A stretch of 35,690 nucleotides of DNA from Haematobacter genomosp. 1 (GTDB taxonomy: Bacteria > Pseudomonadota > Alphaproteobacteria > Rhodobacterales > Rhodobacteraceae), in the NCBI RefSeq assembly GCF_002196855.1, contig NZ_NIPW01000045.1, positions 1 to 35,690 on the forward strand, in the 5' to 3' direction. The notes below the pieces were generated by a model. That model was not told the DNA's origin and searched no databases. It was given only the letters and a program-made list of their open reading frames with translations. A program made the position numbers and the translations under genes. Positions 24,633-32,852 of the stretch are shown piece after piece (position 1 is the first letter of the stretch; each line of letters starts with the position of its first letter).

Positions 24633-25573
24633 TGACCATTCTCATCAGCGCGGATGCGGAGCGCGTGGCGACGCTCTCCGACATCCTCCGCCGCGAATTT
24701 CCGGGCCGTCGCGTGCTGACCGCGCCCGAGGGCGTGATGCCCGGAGACATGGCCCCCGAGGAGGTCCGCTACCTCGTCACCTTTCGCGCGCCCGCCGGTC
24801 TGCACCGGCGGCTCCCGGCGCTGCGCTGCGTCTTCTCCCTCTCCGCCGGGATCGACCAGTTCCGGCAGGAGGATTTCCCCGGACAGACGGAGCTCGTCCG
24901 TCTGGTGGATCCTGCGGTGGCGGCCTCCGTGGCGGATTACGTGGCCATGTCGGTGCTGCTCCTCCACCGCGACCTCCCCGCCTACATGGTGCAGAAGGCG
25001 CGGCGGCAATGGCGGCAACTGCCGAATCCGCTGCCCTCCGAACGGCAGGTGGGGATCCTCGGCCTCGGTGAGCTGGGCCGCGCGGCGGCGGAACGGCTGC
25101 GGCCCTTCGGCTTCCGTCTGGCAGGATGGAGCAGGACACCGCGGGACGTGCCGGGCGTCGCCTCCTTCACCGGGGCGGCGGGCCTGAAGCAGATGGTGCG
25201 CAGAAGCGACATCCTCGTCTGCCTCCTGCCGCTGACAGACGAAACCCGCGGGATCATCGACGCGGAGCTTCTGGCGGCCCTGCCCGAAGGCGCCGGTCTC
25301 GTCCATGCCGGACGCGGGCCGCAGCTTGACCAGAGGGCGCTTCTTGCCGCGCTGGACGAAGGGCATCTGTCGGCGGCTGTGCTCGACGTGACGGACCCGG
25401 AACCGCTTCCGCCGGACGACCCACTCTGGTCGCATCCCCGCGTCATCCTCACCCCGCATGTCGCCAGCCAGACCCGCGCAGGCAGCGCCGCTCTCACGAT
25501 TGCGGAAAACATCCGCCGCACGGAGCGGGGAGAGGCGATGATCGGCAGCGTGCCGCGCGGCGTGGCGTGTTGA
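24632..25573 (+). CDS. D-2-hydroxyacid dehydrogenase (glyoxylate/hydroxypyruvate reductase type)
   Basis: A 313-residue NAD(P)H-dependent 2-oxoacid reductase. The dinucleotide motif GILGLGELGRAAAE (about residues 140-153) is followed by the catalytic triad: Arg in HAGRGPQL (about 231), Glu in DPEPLPPDDPLW (about 262) and His in LTPHVASQTR (about 278). The overall pattern, with WSRTP after the Rossmann start, is closest to the GhrA branch. Its ATG shares the last base of the aldolase stop (TGATG), indicating tight coupling. It would reduce a 2-oxoacid, such as glyoxylate released in the pathway. Confidence 0.92.
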   Translation: MTILISADAERVATLSDILRREFPGRRVLTAPEGVMPGDMAPEEVRYLVTFRAPAGLHRRLPALRCVFSLSAGIDQFRQEDFPGQTELVRLVDPAVAASVADYVAMSVLLLHRDLPAYMVQKARRQWRQLPNPLPSERQVGILGLGELGRAAAERLRPFGFRLAGWSRTPRDVPGVASFTGAAGLKQMVRRSDILVCLLPLTDETRGIIDAELLAALPEGAGLVHAGRGPQLDQRALLAALDEGHLSAAVLDVTDPEPLPPDDPLWSHPRVILTPHVASQTRAGSAALTIAENIRRTERGEAMIGSVPRGVAC

Positions 25574-25586
25574 TCCTAGCCCCGGA

Positions 25587-25624
25587 TTAGGCAAAGCCTA
25601 AGCAGGGGTGCAGAAGTTGATAAT
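25587..25624 (+). promoter_or_regulatory. LysR-type operator plus -10, promoter of the Rieske oxygenase unit
   Basis: TTAGGCAAAGCCTAA (25587-25601) is a palindrome with exact arms TTAGG/CCTAA. Exactly 17 nt downstream is GATAAT (25619-25624, 5/6). The predicted start near 25631 leaves about 60 nt of leader. It is the best-conserved of three such sites in the window. Confidence 0.7.
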
Positions 25625-25690
25625 TCTTCGCTCTCCCCGGGCGGAGTAGGCTTCGCATCAAGGCAGGCCCTTTGTGAAAGGCGGATACCC

Positions 25691-26842
25691 ATGACGCAGC
25701 ACGATCCCGCGCTCCGGCCCACCGAGGAGCTGGCGCAGAACGTGAGCCAACCTTTCGAAAAGGCCCGCGCGATGCCGAAATCCGTCTATACGTCGGAGGC
25801 GTTCGTCGCGCGGGAACTGGAGACGATCTTTGCCCATGACTGGCTCTGCGCCGGGCGGGCGGACGCGTTGAAGGAACCGGGCGACTACCTGACTATGGAC
25901 ATCGCGGGCGAGCCGATCATCGTGCTGCGCGACCGGGAGGGAAGGCTCCGCGCCATGTCCAACGTCTGTCGCCACCGGATGTCCACGCTGCTGGAGGGCC
26001 GCGGCCGGACGCGCGCCATCGTCTGCCCCTATCACGCCTGGACCTACAACCTTGACGGCTCACTGCGGGGCGCGCCCGCGATGGGGCTGAACGAGAGCTT
26101 CTGCAAGACCGATGTCGCGCTTCCGCAGATCCGCTGCGAGGAATGGCTAGGCTGGATCCTCGTCACGCTGAACCCGGACGCCCCCGCCCCGGCCGAGCGG
26201 CTCGCGGATGTGGAGAAGCTGGTCGGTTATCTCGACATGGGATCCTACGTGGAGACCTTTCGGGAGGAGCACCGCTGGAACACCAACTGGAAGGTGCTGG
26301 CGGAGAACTTCATGGAGAGCTACCATCTGCCGGTCTGCCATTCGGACACGATCGGCGGCTCGGTGGACCTGATGAAGATGACCTGCCCGGAGGGGACGGA
26401 GGCCTTCAACTACCATTTCATCCTCAAGAACGATTCGGTGCCGCTAGCGCTTGCCCATCCGGAGAACACCCGGCTGCAAGGGGATGAGCGGCGGATCACC
26501 TGGCTGCTCGCCATCTATCCCGCGCTGCTCATCACGCTGACGCCGGGGTATTTCTGGTATCTCTGCCTGCACCCCGACGGGCCGGATCACGTGAAGATCC
26601 TTTATGGCGGCGGCCTCTCCCCCGAGTTCATGGCCGACCCGGAGGCGGAAGCGCATTTCGCCGCGCTGAAGACCCTGCTCGACGAGGTGAACGAAGAGGA
26701 CAAGGGCTGCACCGAGCGCGTGTTCCGCGGCGTCTCCTCCCGGTTCGGCGCACCGGGGCATCTGTCGCATCTGGAGCGGCCGAATTTCGAGTTCGCCCAA
26801 TACGTCGCCCGCCGCGTGGGCGCGCTCCCCGCCGAAAGCTGA
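25691..26842 (+). CDS. Rieske-type aromatic-ring-hydroxylating/demethylating oxygenase, alpha subunit
   Basis: A 383-residue non-haem iron oxygenase. The Rieske [2Fe-2S] ligands are C93 and H95 (VCRHRM) and C112 and H115 (VCPYHAWTYN). The mononuclear iron site is in ENFMESYHLPVCH (H212, H217), with E209 in the electron-bridging position. A glutamate at this site and the absence of a beta-subunit gene recall the CntA/GbcA/stachydrine group, which demethylates or cleaves quaternary amines rather than hydroxylating arenes; this is inference. A reductase partner is not encoded nearby. It opens a unit continuing with RidA-like and DUF1028 genes, behind a LysR-type operator. Confidence 0.93.
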   Translation: MTQHDPALRPTEELAQNVSQPFEKARAMPKSVYTSEAFVARELETIFAHDWLCAGRADALKEPGDYLTMDIAGEPIIVLRDREGRLRAMSNVCRHRMSTLLEGRGRTRAIVCPYHAWTYNLDGSLRGAPAMGLNESFCKTDVALPQIRCEEWLGWILVTLNPDAPAPAERLADVEKLVGYLDMGSYVETFREEHRWNTNWKVLAENFMESYHLPVCHSDTIGGSVDLMKMTCPEGTEAFNYHFILKNDSVPLALAHPENTRLQGDERRITWLLAIYPALLITLTPGYFWYLCLHPDGPDHVKILYGGGLSPEFMADPEAEAHFAALKTLLDEVNEEDKGCTERVFRGVSSRFGAPGHLSHLERPNFEFAQYVARRVGALPAES

Positions 26843-26935
26843 TTTCGTCCCGCCGGCTTTCGCCGCCCTGTCCTCGACACCGATCCCCGGTTTTCGACCA
26901 GCCGAACCCCGGCACAACGCCTGAAAGGCCCCAAG

Positions 26936-27352
26936 ATGCCCGTGCACAAGCGCATCCGCATGTTCAACACCAAGGACACCTATCCCGAGCAGAACCTCGA
27001 CAACGATCTGTGTCAGGCGGTCGTGGCGCGGGGGCAGACGGTGTTCCTGCGCGGCCAGATCGGCCAGAATCTGGACACGGCCGAAAACGTCGGCATCGGC
27101 GACCCGGCGGCGCAGGCGGAACAGGCGATGGCCAATATCAAGATGCTGCTGGAGGAAGCGGGCGGCGAGCTTGAGCATATCACCAAGATCGTCATCTACC
27201 TGATCGACCCGCGCTACCGCGAGCCTGTCTATCGCGTCGTCGGCAAGTGGCTGAAGGGGGTCTATCCCGTCTCCACCGGCATCGTCGTCTCCGCCCTTGC
27301 CCGGCCCGAATGGCTGGTGGAGATCGATGCGACCGCCGTGATCCCGGATTGA
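26936..27352 (+). CDS. RidA/YjgF/YER057c-family protein, lacking the canonical catalytic arginine
   Basis: A 138-residue small trimeric-fold protein of the Rid superfamily. The family core is visible: VVARGQTVFLRGQIGQ, then QAEQAMANIKMLLEEAG and a VEIDATAVIPD end. In canonical RidA an arginine in the YPARS motif holds the carboxylate of enamine/imine substrates. Here the same place reads YPVST (residues 110-114), with Val-Ser instead of Ala-Arg. That puts it among the Rid subfamilies without proven imine deaminase activity, common next to catabolic oxygenases. AAAGG precedes the ATG by 7 nt. It lies 93 bp after the Rieske gene on the same strand. Confidence 0.92.
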   Translation: MPVHKRIRMFNTKDTYPEQNLDNDLCQAVVARGQTVFLRGQIGQNLDTAENVGIGDPAAQAEQAMANIKMLLEEAGGELEHITKIVIYLIDPRYREPVYRVVGKWLKGVYPVSTGIVVSALARPEWLVEIDATAVIPD

Positions 27353-27401
27353 GCACCGAACTGAGCCCGACAGGCGCCGTCCAGCGGCGCGCGCCCGCCG
27401 A

Positions 27402-27437
27402 GACAACCCCCGGGACAACTCCCGAGACAGCCCCTGA
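27402..27437 (+). repeat. 12-bp tandem repeat (3 copies) before the DUF1028 gene
   Basis: GACAACCCCCGG (27402-27413), GACAACTCCCGA (27414-27425) and GACAGCCCCTGA (27426-27437), ending 21 nt before the ATG at 27459. Confidence 0.75.
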
Positions 27438-27458
27438 GCCAGCAAAGAGCCTGCACGG

Positions 27459-28133
27459 ATGACCTTCTCCATCTCCGCCACCTGTCCCGACACCGGGGCG
27501 TTCGGCATCGCGATCAGTTCTTCCTCTCCGGCGGTTGCGGCGCGCTGCGCCCATGCCCGTGCGGGGGTGGGCGTGGTTGCCAGCCAGAATGTGACCGATC
27601 CGTCGCTCGGCCCCCGCGCGCTCGATCTCATGGCGCGCGGCATGGGGGCGGAGGAGGCGCTCGCGGCGCTGCTGGACGGTTACGCCGCCGCCGACTGGCG
27701 GCAGGTAGTGATCGTGGACGGCACCGGGCAGAGCGCCATCCATTCCGGCGCCCGTGTTCTCGGCACCTTCGGCACGGCGCGGGGGCGGTTCTGCGCCGCT
27801 GCGGGCAACCTGTTGGCGGGCGAGAACGTGCCCGATGCGATGGTCCGCGGCTTCGAGACGGCAGAGGGCGCGCTTCCCGAACGGCTCCTCGCCGCGCTGG
27901 AGGCGGGGCAGGCAGCCGGGGGTGAGGCCGGGCCGGTCCATTCCGCCGGGTTGCTGGTGGTGCGCGATGTCTCCTGGCCCATCGCCGACCTGCGCGTGGA
28001 CTGGGACGACACCGATCCCATCGGGCGGCTGCGCGCGCTGTGGGAAATCTATGCGCCGCAGCTTGAGGATTACGTCAGGCGCGCCATCGCGCCCGAAGCC
28101 GCCCCGAGCTACGGTGTGCCGGGCGACCTGTGA
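27459..28133 (+). CDS. DUF1028-family protein (Ntn-hydrolase-like)
   Basis: A 224-residue cytoplasmic protein of the DUF1028 family. It starts MTFSISATCPDTGAFGIAISS, the conserved start in which Thr2 becomes the N-terminal residue after Met removal. It continues with ASQNVTDPSLGPRALDLM, RQVVIVDGTGQSAIHSG, and FCAAAGNLLAGENVPDAMV, all recognisable blocks. The family has a proteasome-like Ntn-hydrolase fold and an unproven, probably amidohydrolytic, activity. It is often next to amine or amino-acid catabolic genes, as here. It is the last gene of the unit; the ribosome site is weak (AAAGAG). Confidence 0.88.
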   Translation: MTFSISATCPDTGAFGIAISSSSPAVAARCAHARAGVGVVASQNVTDPSLGPRALDLMARGMGAEEALAALLDGYAAADWRQVVIVDGTGQSAIHSGARVLGTFGTARGRFCAAAGNLLAGENVPDAMVRGFETAEGALPERLLAALEAGQAAGGEAGPVHSAGLLVVRDVSWPIADLRVDWDDTDPIGRLRALWEIYAPQLEDYVRRAIAPEAAPSYGVPGDL

Positions 28134-28267
28134 TCATCCCGGCAGGCGAAAGCAATGCCGCCCGCGCCCATGGCGTCCGGCGCCAGCGAGCACGCAGGCC
28201 GCGAACTGCGTCCCGTCTGGCCACCGGGAGGGCCTGCACCTGCTCCACCCGCCCGCTCAGCGGCGGC

Positions 28268-28597
28268 GCGGCAGGCACCTTCCACCACCCGCCAATATTG
28301 CGGGTCATCCATGGGGCCACCCGTCTGGAGGGCTTTCGGCTCCGCAACGGCGCGGCGGCCGCCTGCCTGCTCGCCTCACGGGTCATCGCCGAGCAGAGTG
28401 CCCGCGTGGGGAAGGCCGATGCCTGCGATGCTGCGGCAGGCACCCCCGCCGCCTGATCATCCTGCGGGTCATCCATGGTGTCACCCGTCTGGAGGGGCTT
28501 CCGGCGCTCTGCAACGGCGTGGCGGGCCGCCCGCCTGCTCATCTCACGGGTGATCTCTTCACGGGTGATCTCTGGCAGATTGCCCTGCGGGACGGAT
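28268..28597. repeat. 165-bp tandem duplication, diverged, with a partial third copy
   Basis: Unit 1 (28268-28432) and unit 2 (28433-28597) both begin GCGGCAGGCACC and share TGCGGGTCATCCATGG at 28299 and 28463, then ACCCGTCTGGAGGG, GCAACGGCG and CTCACGGGT in the same order. The second half of unit 1 is matched again at about 28619-28699 (TGCTCACCTCGCGAGGTCATCGCC-like region). Confidence 0.75.
28544..28573. repeat. perfect 15-bp tandem duplication
   Basis: TCACGGGTGATCTCT occurs at 28544-28558 and again immediately at 28559-28573, inside the second 165-bp unit and absent from the first. Confidence 0.9.
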
Positions 28598-29279
28598 CCG
28601 GGCGCCTGCGACGGCGCGGTGCGCCTGCTCACCTCGCGAGGTCATCGCCGGGCAGAGCGCGCCATGGGAGCGGTTCCAACGCCTGCGACGGCGCAGTCCA
28701 TTGCAGCGATCCCGCCATCGTCCTGTTGCCGACCGGCTTCGATCCCGCGCGCTACGGGGAATTTCCGGCGACAAGCGGTGGCGCAGGAGCATGGAGGCGT
28801 TCCTGCATCCAAGGGCGCTCCCTGCCATCGTCTCCTTACCGGCATTCCGCTTCACTCGCCTATGGATGTGGCGGCGATCTGACCGCGAGGCGGGCGCAAC
28901 CTGCTCCACCGCCTGTCGGGGGCATCGCCGATGAAACAGCGCCACGTGCAAGCGCCGGTCGCGGGAGCGCGCGATTAGGGCGGCTGTTCGCGGCGGAGGC
29001 GGTGTCAGAACTCATCTCGCAGGAGGGATCCGGAATAAAGTTCCATCAGGCCAATTTCAGACCATCAACGCGCAGCGGAGGTGAGGGCTCACAAAGGAGG
29101 ACAAGAGCCGGCAGCACGCCCTCAGCACCGCGTTTTGGGACCGTCTCGGCGGCAGGCTTCCCCTTGCCGGTATCGCGATGGCGGAATCGACGGCACAGGA
29201 CCGGCCTGCCGTTCCAACCAACCGATCGCGGCTGCAAACCGCGCTGTTGCGCTTGCCGGTATGAGGGCGATAATTCCCC

Positions 29280-30227
29280 ATGCGTTACACCCTTCGCCAG
29301 ATCGAGTATTTCATCGCCACCGCCGAGACCGGGTCGATCACCCTTGCCTCGGAGCGGGTGAACATCTCGCAGCCCTCCATCTCCACTGCCATCGCGCATC
29401 TGGAGGAGGAGCTGGGCACCCAGCTTTTCATCCGCCGCCATGCGCAGGGCCTTTCGCTCACCCCCGCCGGGAGGGCGGTGCTGGCGGAGGCCAAGCGGCT
29501 CGTCGAGCAGGCGCAGCAGCTCTACGCCGCCGCTTCAGAGGCGACCGACATGGTGCGCGGCCAATTGAGCCTTGGCTGCATGGCGACGCTCGCCTCCATG
29601 GTGCTGCCCGAACTCAGCCACTCGTTCACGCGGGCCTTCCCGACCACCGCCATCGCGCCGCTGATCGGCGATCACGACCAGCTTCTCCGGGCGCTTGTGG
29701 ACGGGGAATCGGACATCGCCATCACCTATGACCTTCTGGTCCCCGATGGGTTCGAGTTCACGCCCCTTGCCTCATTGCCGCTGCATGCGGTGGTGGGCGA
29801 GGTGCATCCCTTCGCCACCCTGCCCGCAATCACGGTGCGCGAACTGGCGGGCGAGCCGCTTCTGCTGCTGGACCTGCCCTCCAGCCGGGAATACTTCCTG
29901 TCGATCTTCCTTCAGGCGGGACTCGACCCGGTGATCGGCGGGCGCTCCCCCTACCCGGAGATCCTGCGGACGATGGTGGCGAACGGCTATGGCTATACGC
30001 TTGCCAATGTCCTGCCCCGGTCAGACGTTGCGATGGACGGGCGGAAGGTGGTCCGCGTCCGCATCGCAGGGGAGCCGCGGCCGATGATCCTCGGCCTCGC
30101 CACGCTCAAGGGACGGCGGAAATCGCGGCTGGTCGAAGCCTTCGCGGAACATTGCCGCACGCATATCTCCGATTCCTACATCCCCGGAATGGTCGCGCCG
30201 CTGATGGAACGGCGCGTCCGCGCCTGA
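29280..30227 (+). CDS. LysR-family transcriptional regulator
   Basis: A 315-residue LTTR. The winged helix-turn-helix is residues about 3-62 (LRQIEYFIATAETGSITLASERVNISQPSISTAIAHLEEELG, then LFIRR). The effector domain follows, with LSLGCMATLASMVLPEL at its start. It stands alone on the plus strand, between the Rieske/RidA/DUF1028 unit and the ABC importer, and has no visible Shine-Dalgarno site. It is the only LysR gene in the window and lies inside the locus whose three promoters share a LysR-type 15-bp site. It is therefore the likely regulator of all three, responding to a pathway metabolite; this is inference from position and site symmetry. Confidence 0.93.
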   Translation: MRYTLRQIEYFIATAETGSITLASERVNISQPSISTAIAHLEEELGTQLFIRRHAQGLSLTPAGRAVLAEAKRLVEQAQQLYAAASEATDMVRGQLSLGCMATLASMVLPELSHSFTRAFPTTAIAPLIGDHDQLLRALVDGESDIAITYDLLVPDGFEFTPLASLPLHAVVGEVHPFATLPAITVRELAGEPLLLLDLPSSREYFLSIFLQAGLDPVIGGRSPYPEILRTMVANGYGYTLANVLPRSDVAMDGRKVVRVRIAGEPRPMILGLATLKGRRKSRLVEAFAEHCRTHISDSYIPGMVAPLMERRVRA

Positions 30228-30381
30228 CCGTCGCGCTTGCGGAAGTGCCGCGAAAACAGGCAGCGGCGCCCATTTCGCGGCAGCGCAGCATTCAGCGCCC
30301 TCATGGCCGCCGAGGCGCTGGCCTGCCGCCACACCCGTTGGACGCGCTATTGCCGCTTTCTCCGGGCAGCACGGCGGATGG

Positions 30382-30419
30382 ATAGGACTTCCCTAACCAA
30401 CCCCGCCGGTTTTCTTAAT
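30382..30419 (+). promoter_or_regulatory. LysR-type operator plus -10, promoter of the polyamine-type ABC importer
   Basis: ATAGGACTTCCCTAA (30382-30396) is followed after exactly 17 nt by CTTAAT (30414-30419, 4/6). The downstream AATTTACGCCGTCGCC resembles AATTTACACCCGTCACC at the 22282 promoter. The predicted start near 30426 leaves about 50 nt of leader. Confidence 0.6.
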
Positions 30420-30475
30420 TTACGCCGTCGCCCCCCGCCCCCATCACCAGAGGACAGCCACGACGGGAGCGAGAG

Positions 30476-31549
<1,074 letters not shown>

Positions 31550-31581
31550 GACCCATAAAACCGACCCAACAGGAGCTCTCC

Positions 31582-32652
31582 ATGACCACACTGATGAGGC
31601 CGACCCGCCGTGGACTTCTCAAGACAGCGGCCATCGGCGCGGTGGGCCTTGCCGCGCCGGCGATCCTGCCGCGCGGCGCCCTGGCCCAGCCCAAGCGGAT
31701 CACCATCGCAGATGTCGGCGGCGCTCCCGCAGCGGCGATCAAGACGGCGTTCTGCGACCCCTTCCAGCAGGAAACCGGGATCGAGGTCGTCAACGTCGCC
31801 CATGACGCGGACCCGGTCAGCCAGTTCAAGATGCTGGTCGATACCAAAACCTTCCTGTGGGACGCCTGCATGGTGACGCCCGATCACGTCGCCCGCCTGC
31901 ACGAGGCAGGGGACTATATCGAGACGCTTGGCTTCGCGCCCGAAAGCGTTGACGGCATGATCCCCGGCACGCTTACCGCCGACTGGGCCGGTTTTTCCGT
32001 CTATGGCATCATCATGGCCTACCGGAACGACAAGTTCGGCGAAAACGGCCCCAAGACCTGGGCGGATTTCTGGGATGTCGAGAAATATCCCGGGCGGCGC
32101 GGTCTTTATCGCGGGGCTTCGGGGATGCTGGAACTGGCGCTGCTGGCGGATGGCGTGGCGCCGCAGGACCTCTATCCGATCGACATGGACCGGGCCTTCG
32201 CCAAGCTCGACCAGATCAAGGAGCATGTCTCCGTCTGGTGGGCGAGCGGCGCGCAGAACACCCAGATCCTCCAGAACGGCGAAGTGGACATGTCCGACTC
32301 CTGGGCCGGGCGCACCTTTGCCGCCATCGACGCGGGCGCACCCGTCACCCCGGTCTGGAACGGGCTTTACAACGTGGACGGCTGGTCGGTGGTGAAGGGC
32401 ACGCCGCATCTGGAGGAGGTGCGCGAATTCTGCCGCTTCTGCCTCCGCCCGGACCGGCAGGGCCACTATTCCAGCATCGTGGCGAATGGCCCGACCAACA
32501 ACGGTGCTTTTGAGCACATGGACACGGCCCGCGCCCACCGGATGCCGACCTTCCCCGACAACATCAAGAACCTGACCATGCTGAACTCCGAATGGTGGAC
32601 GGCGAACAACGACAAGGTGGTGGAGCGGATGGAGGAATGGCTGCTGCTCTGA
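31582..32652 (+). CDS. ABC importer substrate-binding protein, PotD/PotF-like, Tat-exported
   Basis: A 356-residue periplasmic receptor. The N-terminus RPTRRGLLKTAAIGAVGLAA is a twin-arginine signal followed by a cleavage site at ALAQP, so folded export is likely. The mature protein has PotD/SBP_bac_8-type features: ITIADVGGAPAAAIKTAFCDPF, the hinge YGIIMAYRNDKFGENGPKTWADFWD (about residues 140-164) and YPGRRGLYRG. The conserved aspartates and tryptophans that cage ammonium groups in PotD are hinted at by VWWASG and MSDSWAGR but I cannot map them exactly. AGGAG sits 6 nt before the ATG, 32 bp after the ATPase gene. Confidence 0.92.
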   Translation: MTTLMRPTRRGLLKTAAIGAVGLAAPAILPRGALAQPKRITIADVGGAPAAAIKTAFCDPFQQETGIEVVNVAHDADPVSQFKMLVDTKTFLWDACMVTPDHVARLHEAGDYIETLGFAPESVDGMIPGTLTADWAGFSVYGIIMAYRNDKFGENGPKTWADFWDVEKYPGRRGLYRGASGMLELALLADGVAPQDLYPIDMDRAFAKLDQIKEHVSVWWASGAQNTQILQNGEVDMSDSWAGRTFAAIDAGAPVTPVWNGLYNVDGWSVVKGTPHLEEVREFCRFCLRPDRQGHYSSIVANGPTNNGAFEHMDTARAHRMPTFPDNIKNLTMLNSEWWTANNDKVVERMEEWLLL

Positions 32653-32670
32653 CCGGAGAGCAGCACAGGC

Positions 32671-32703
32671 CGCCGCTCACCGCGACCGTCGGGGTGAGCG
32701 GCG
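32671..32703 (+). promoter_or_regulatory. intercistronic hairpin after the binding-protein gene
   Basis: CGCCGCTCACC (32671-32681) pairs exactly with GGTGAGCGGCG (32693-32703) over an 11-nt loop, 19 nt after the receptor stop and inside the operon. Such structures commonly protect the receptor mRNA or partly terminate before the permease. No U-tract follows. Confidence 0.6.
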
Positions 32704-32813
32704 CTCCTGTCCGGCCTGCTGCATTCAGGCCTGCATTCATGGACTGCCGGAGCTGAACATACCGGCGGCGCTCGGGAACACGGCGATTGCCGGCCGCAGC
32801 GCGGCCCGGAACT

Positions 32814-32837
32814 GGATCGAAGACCGGATCGAAGACC
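32814..32837 (+). repeat. perfect 12-bp tandem duplication before the permease gene
   Basis: GGATCGAAGACC occurs at 32814-32825 and 32826-32837, ending 15 nt before the ATG at 32853. Confidence 0.9.
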
Positions 32838-32852
32838 GAAGGAAGCCGAGAG

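Larger units (their letters stand above)
28134..29279. other. 1.1-kb gene-free region with degenerate tandem repeats
   Basis: No frame on either strand carries a recognisable domain. The longer open frames are Arg/Ala/Pro-rich, have no ribosome site and shadow each other, as expected in GC-rich non-coding DNA. The left half consists of a duplicated unit of about 165 bp plus a partial third copy. From about 29000 to 29060 the sequence is less GC-rich and could be a relic of a mobile element, but I cannot identify it. The LysR promoter should lie at the right end: GATAAT (29269-29274) is only 5 nt before the ATG, which would give a nearly leaderless message. Confidence 0.6.

Noticed and set aside
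28268-28597. CRISPR array
   Set aside because: Units are 165 bp and directly abutting, with no short repeat/spacer alternation and no cas genes.
28075-28632. 185-codon minus-strand frame
   Set aside because: Covers the 3' end of DUF1028 antisense and the 165-bp repeats; Arg-rich, no ribosome site, no domain.
29237-29274. A fourth copy of the shared operator at the LysR gene promoter
   Set aside because: The 15 bases at the corresponding distance from GATAAT (29269-29274) do not resemble TTAGG-N5-CCTAA.
27754-29361. 535-codon plus-strand frame from DUF1028 to the LysR gene
   Set aside because: Starts as an alternative frame of DUF1028 and runs through the repeat region; composition is that of GC-rich non-coding DNA.
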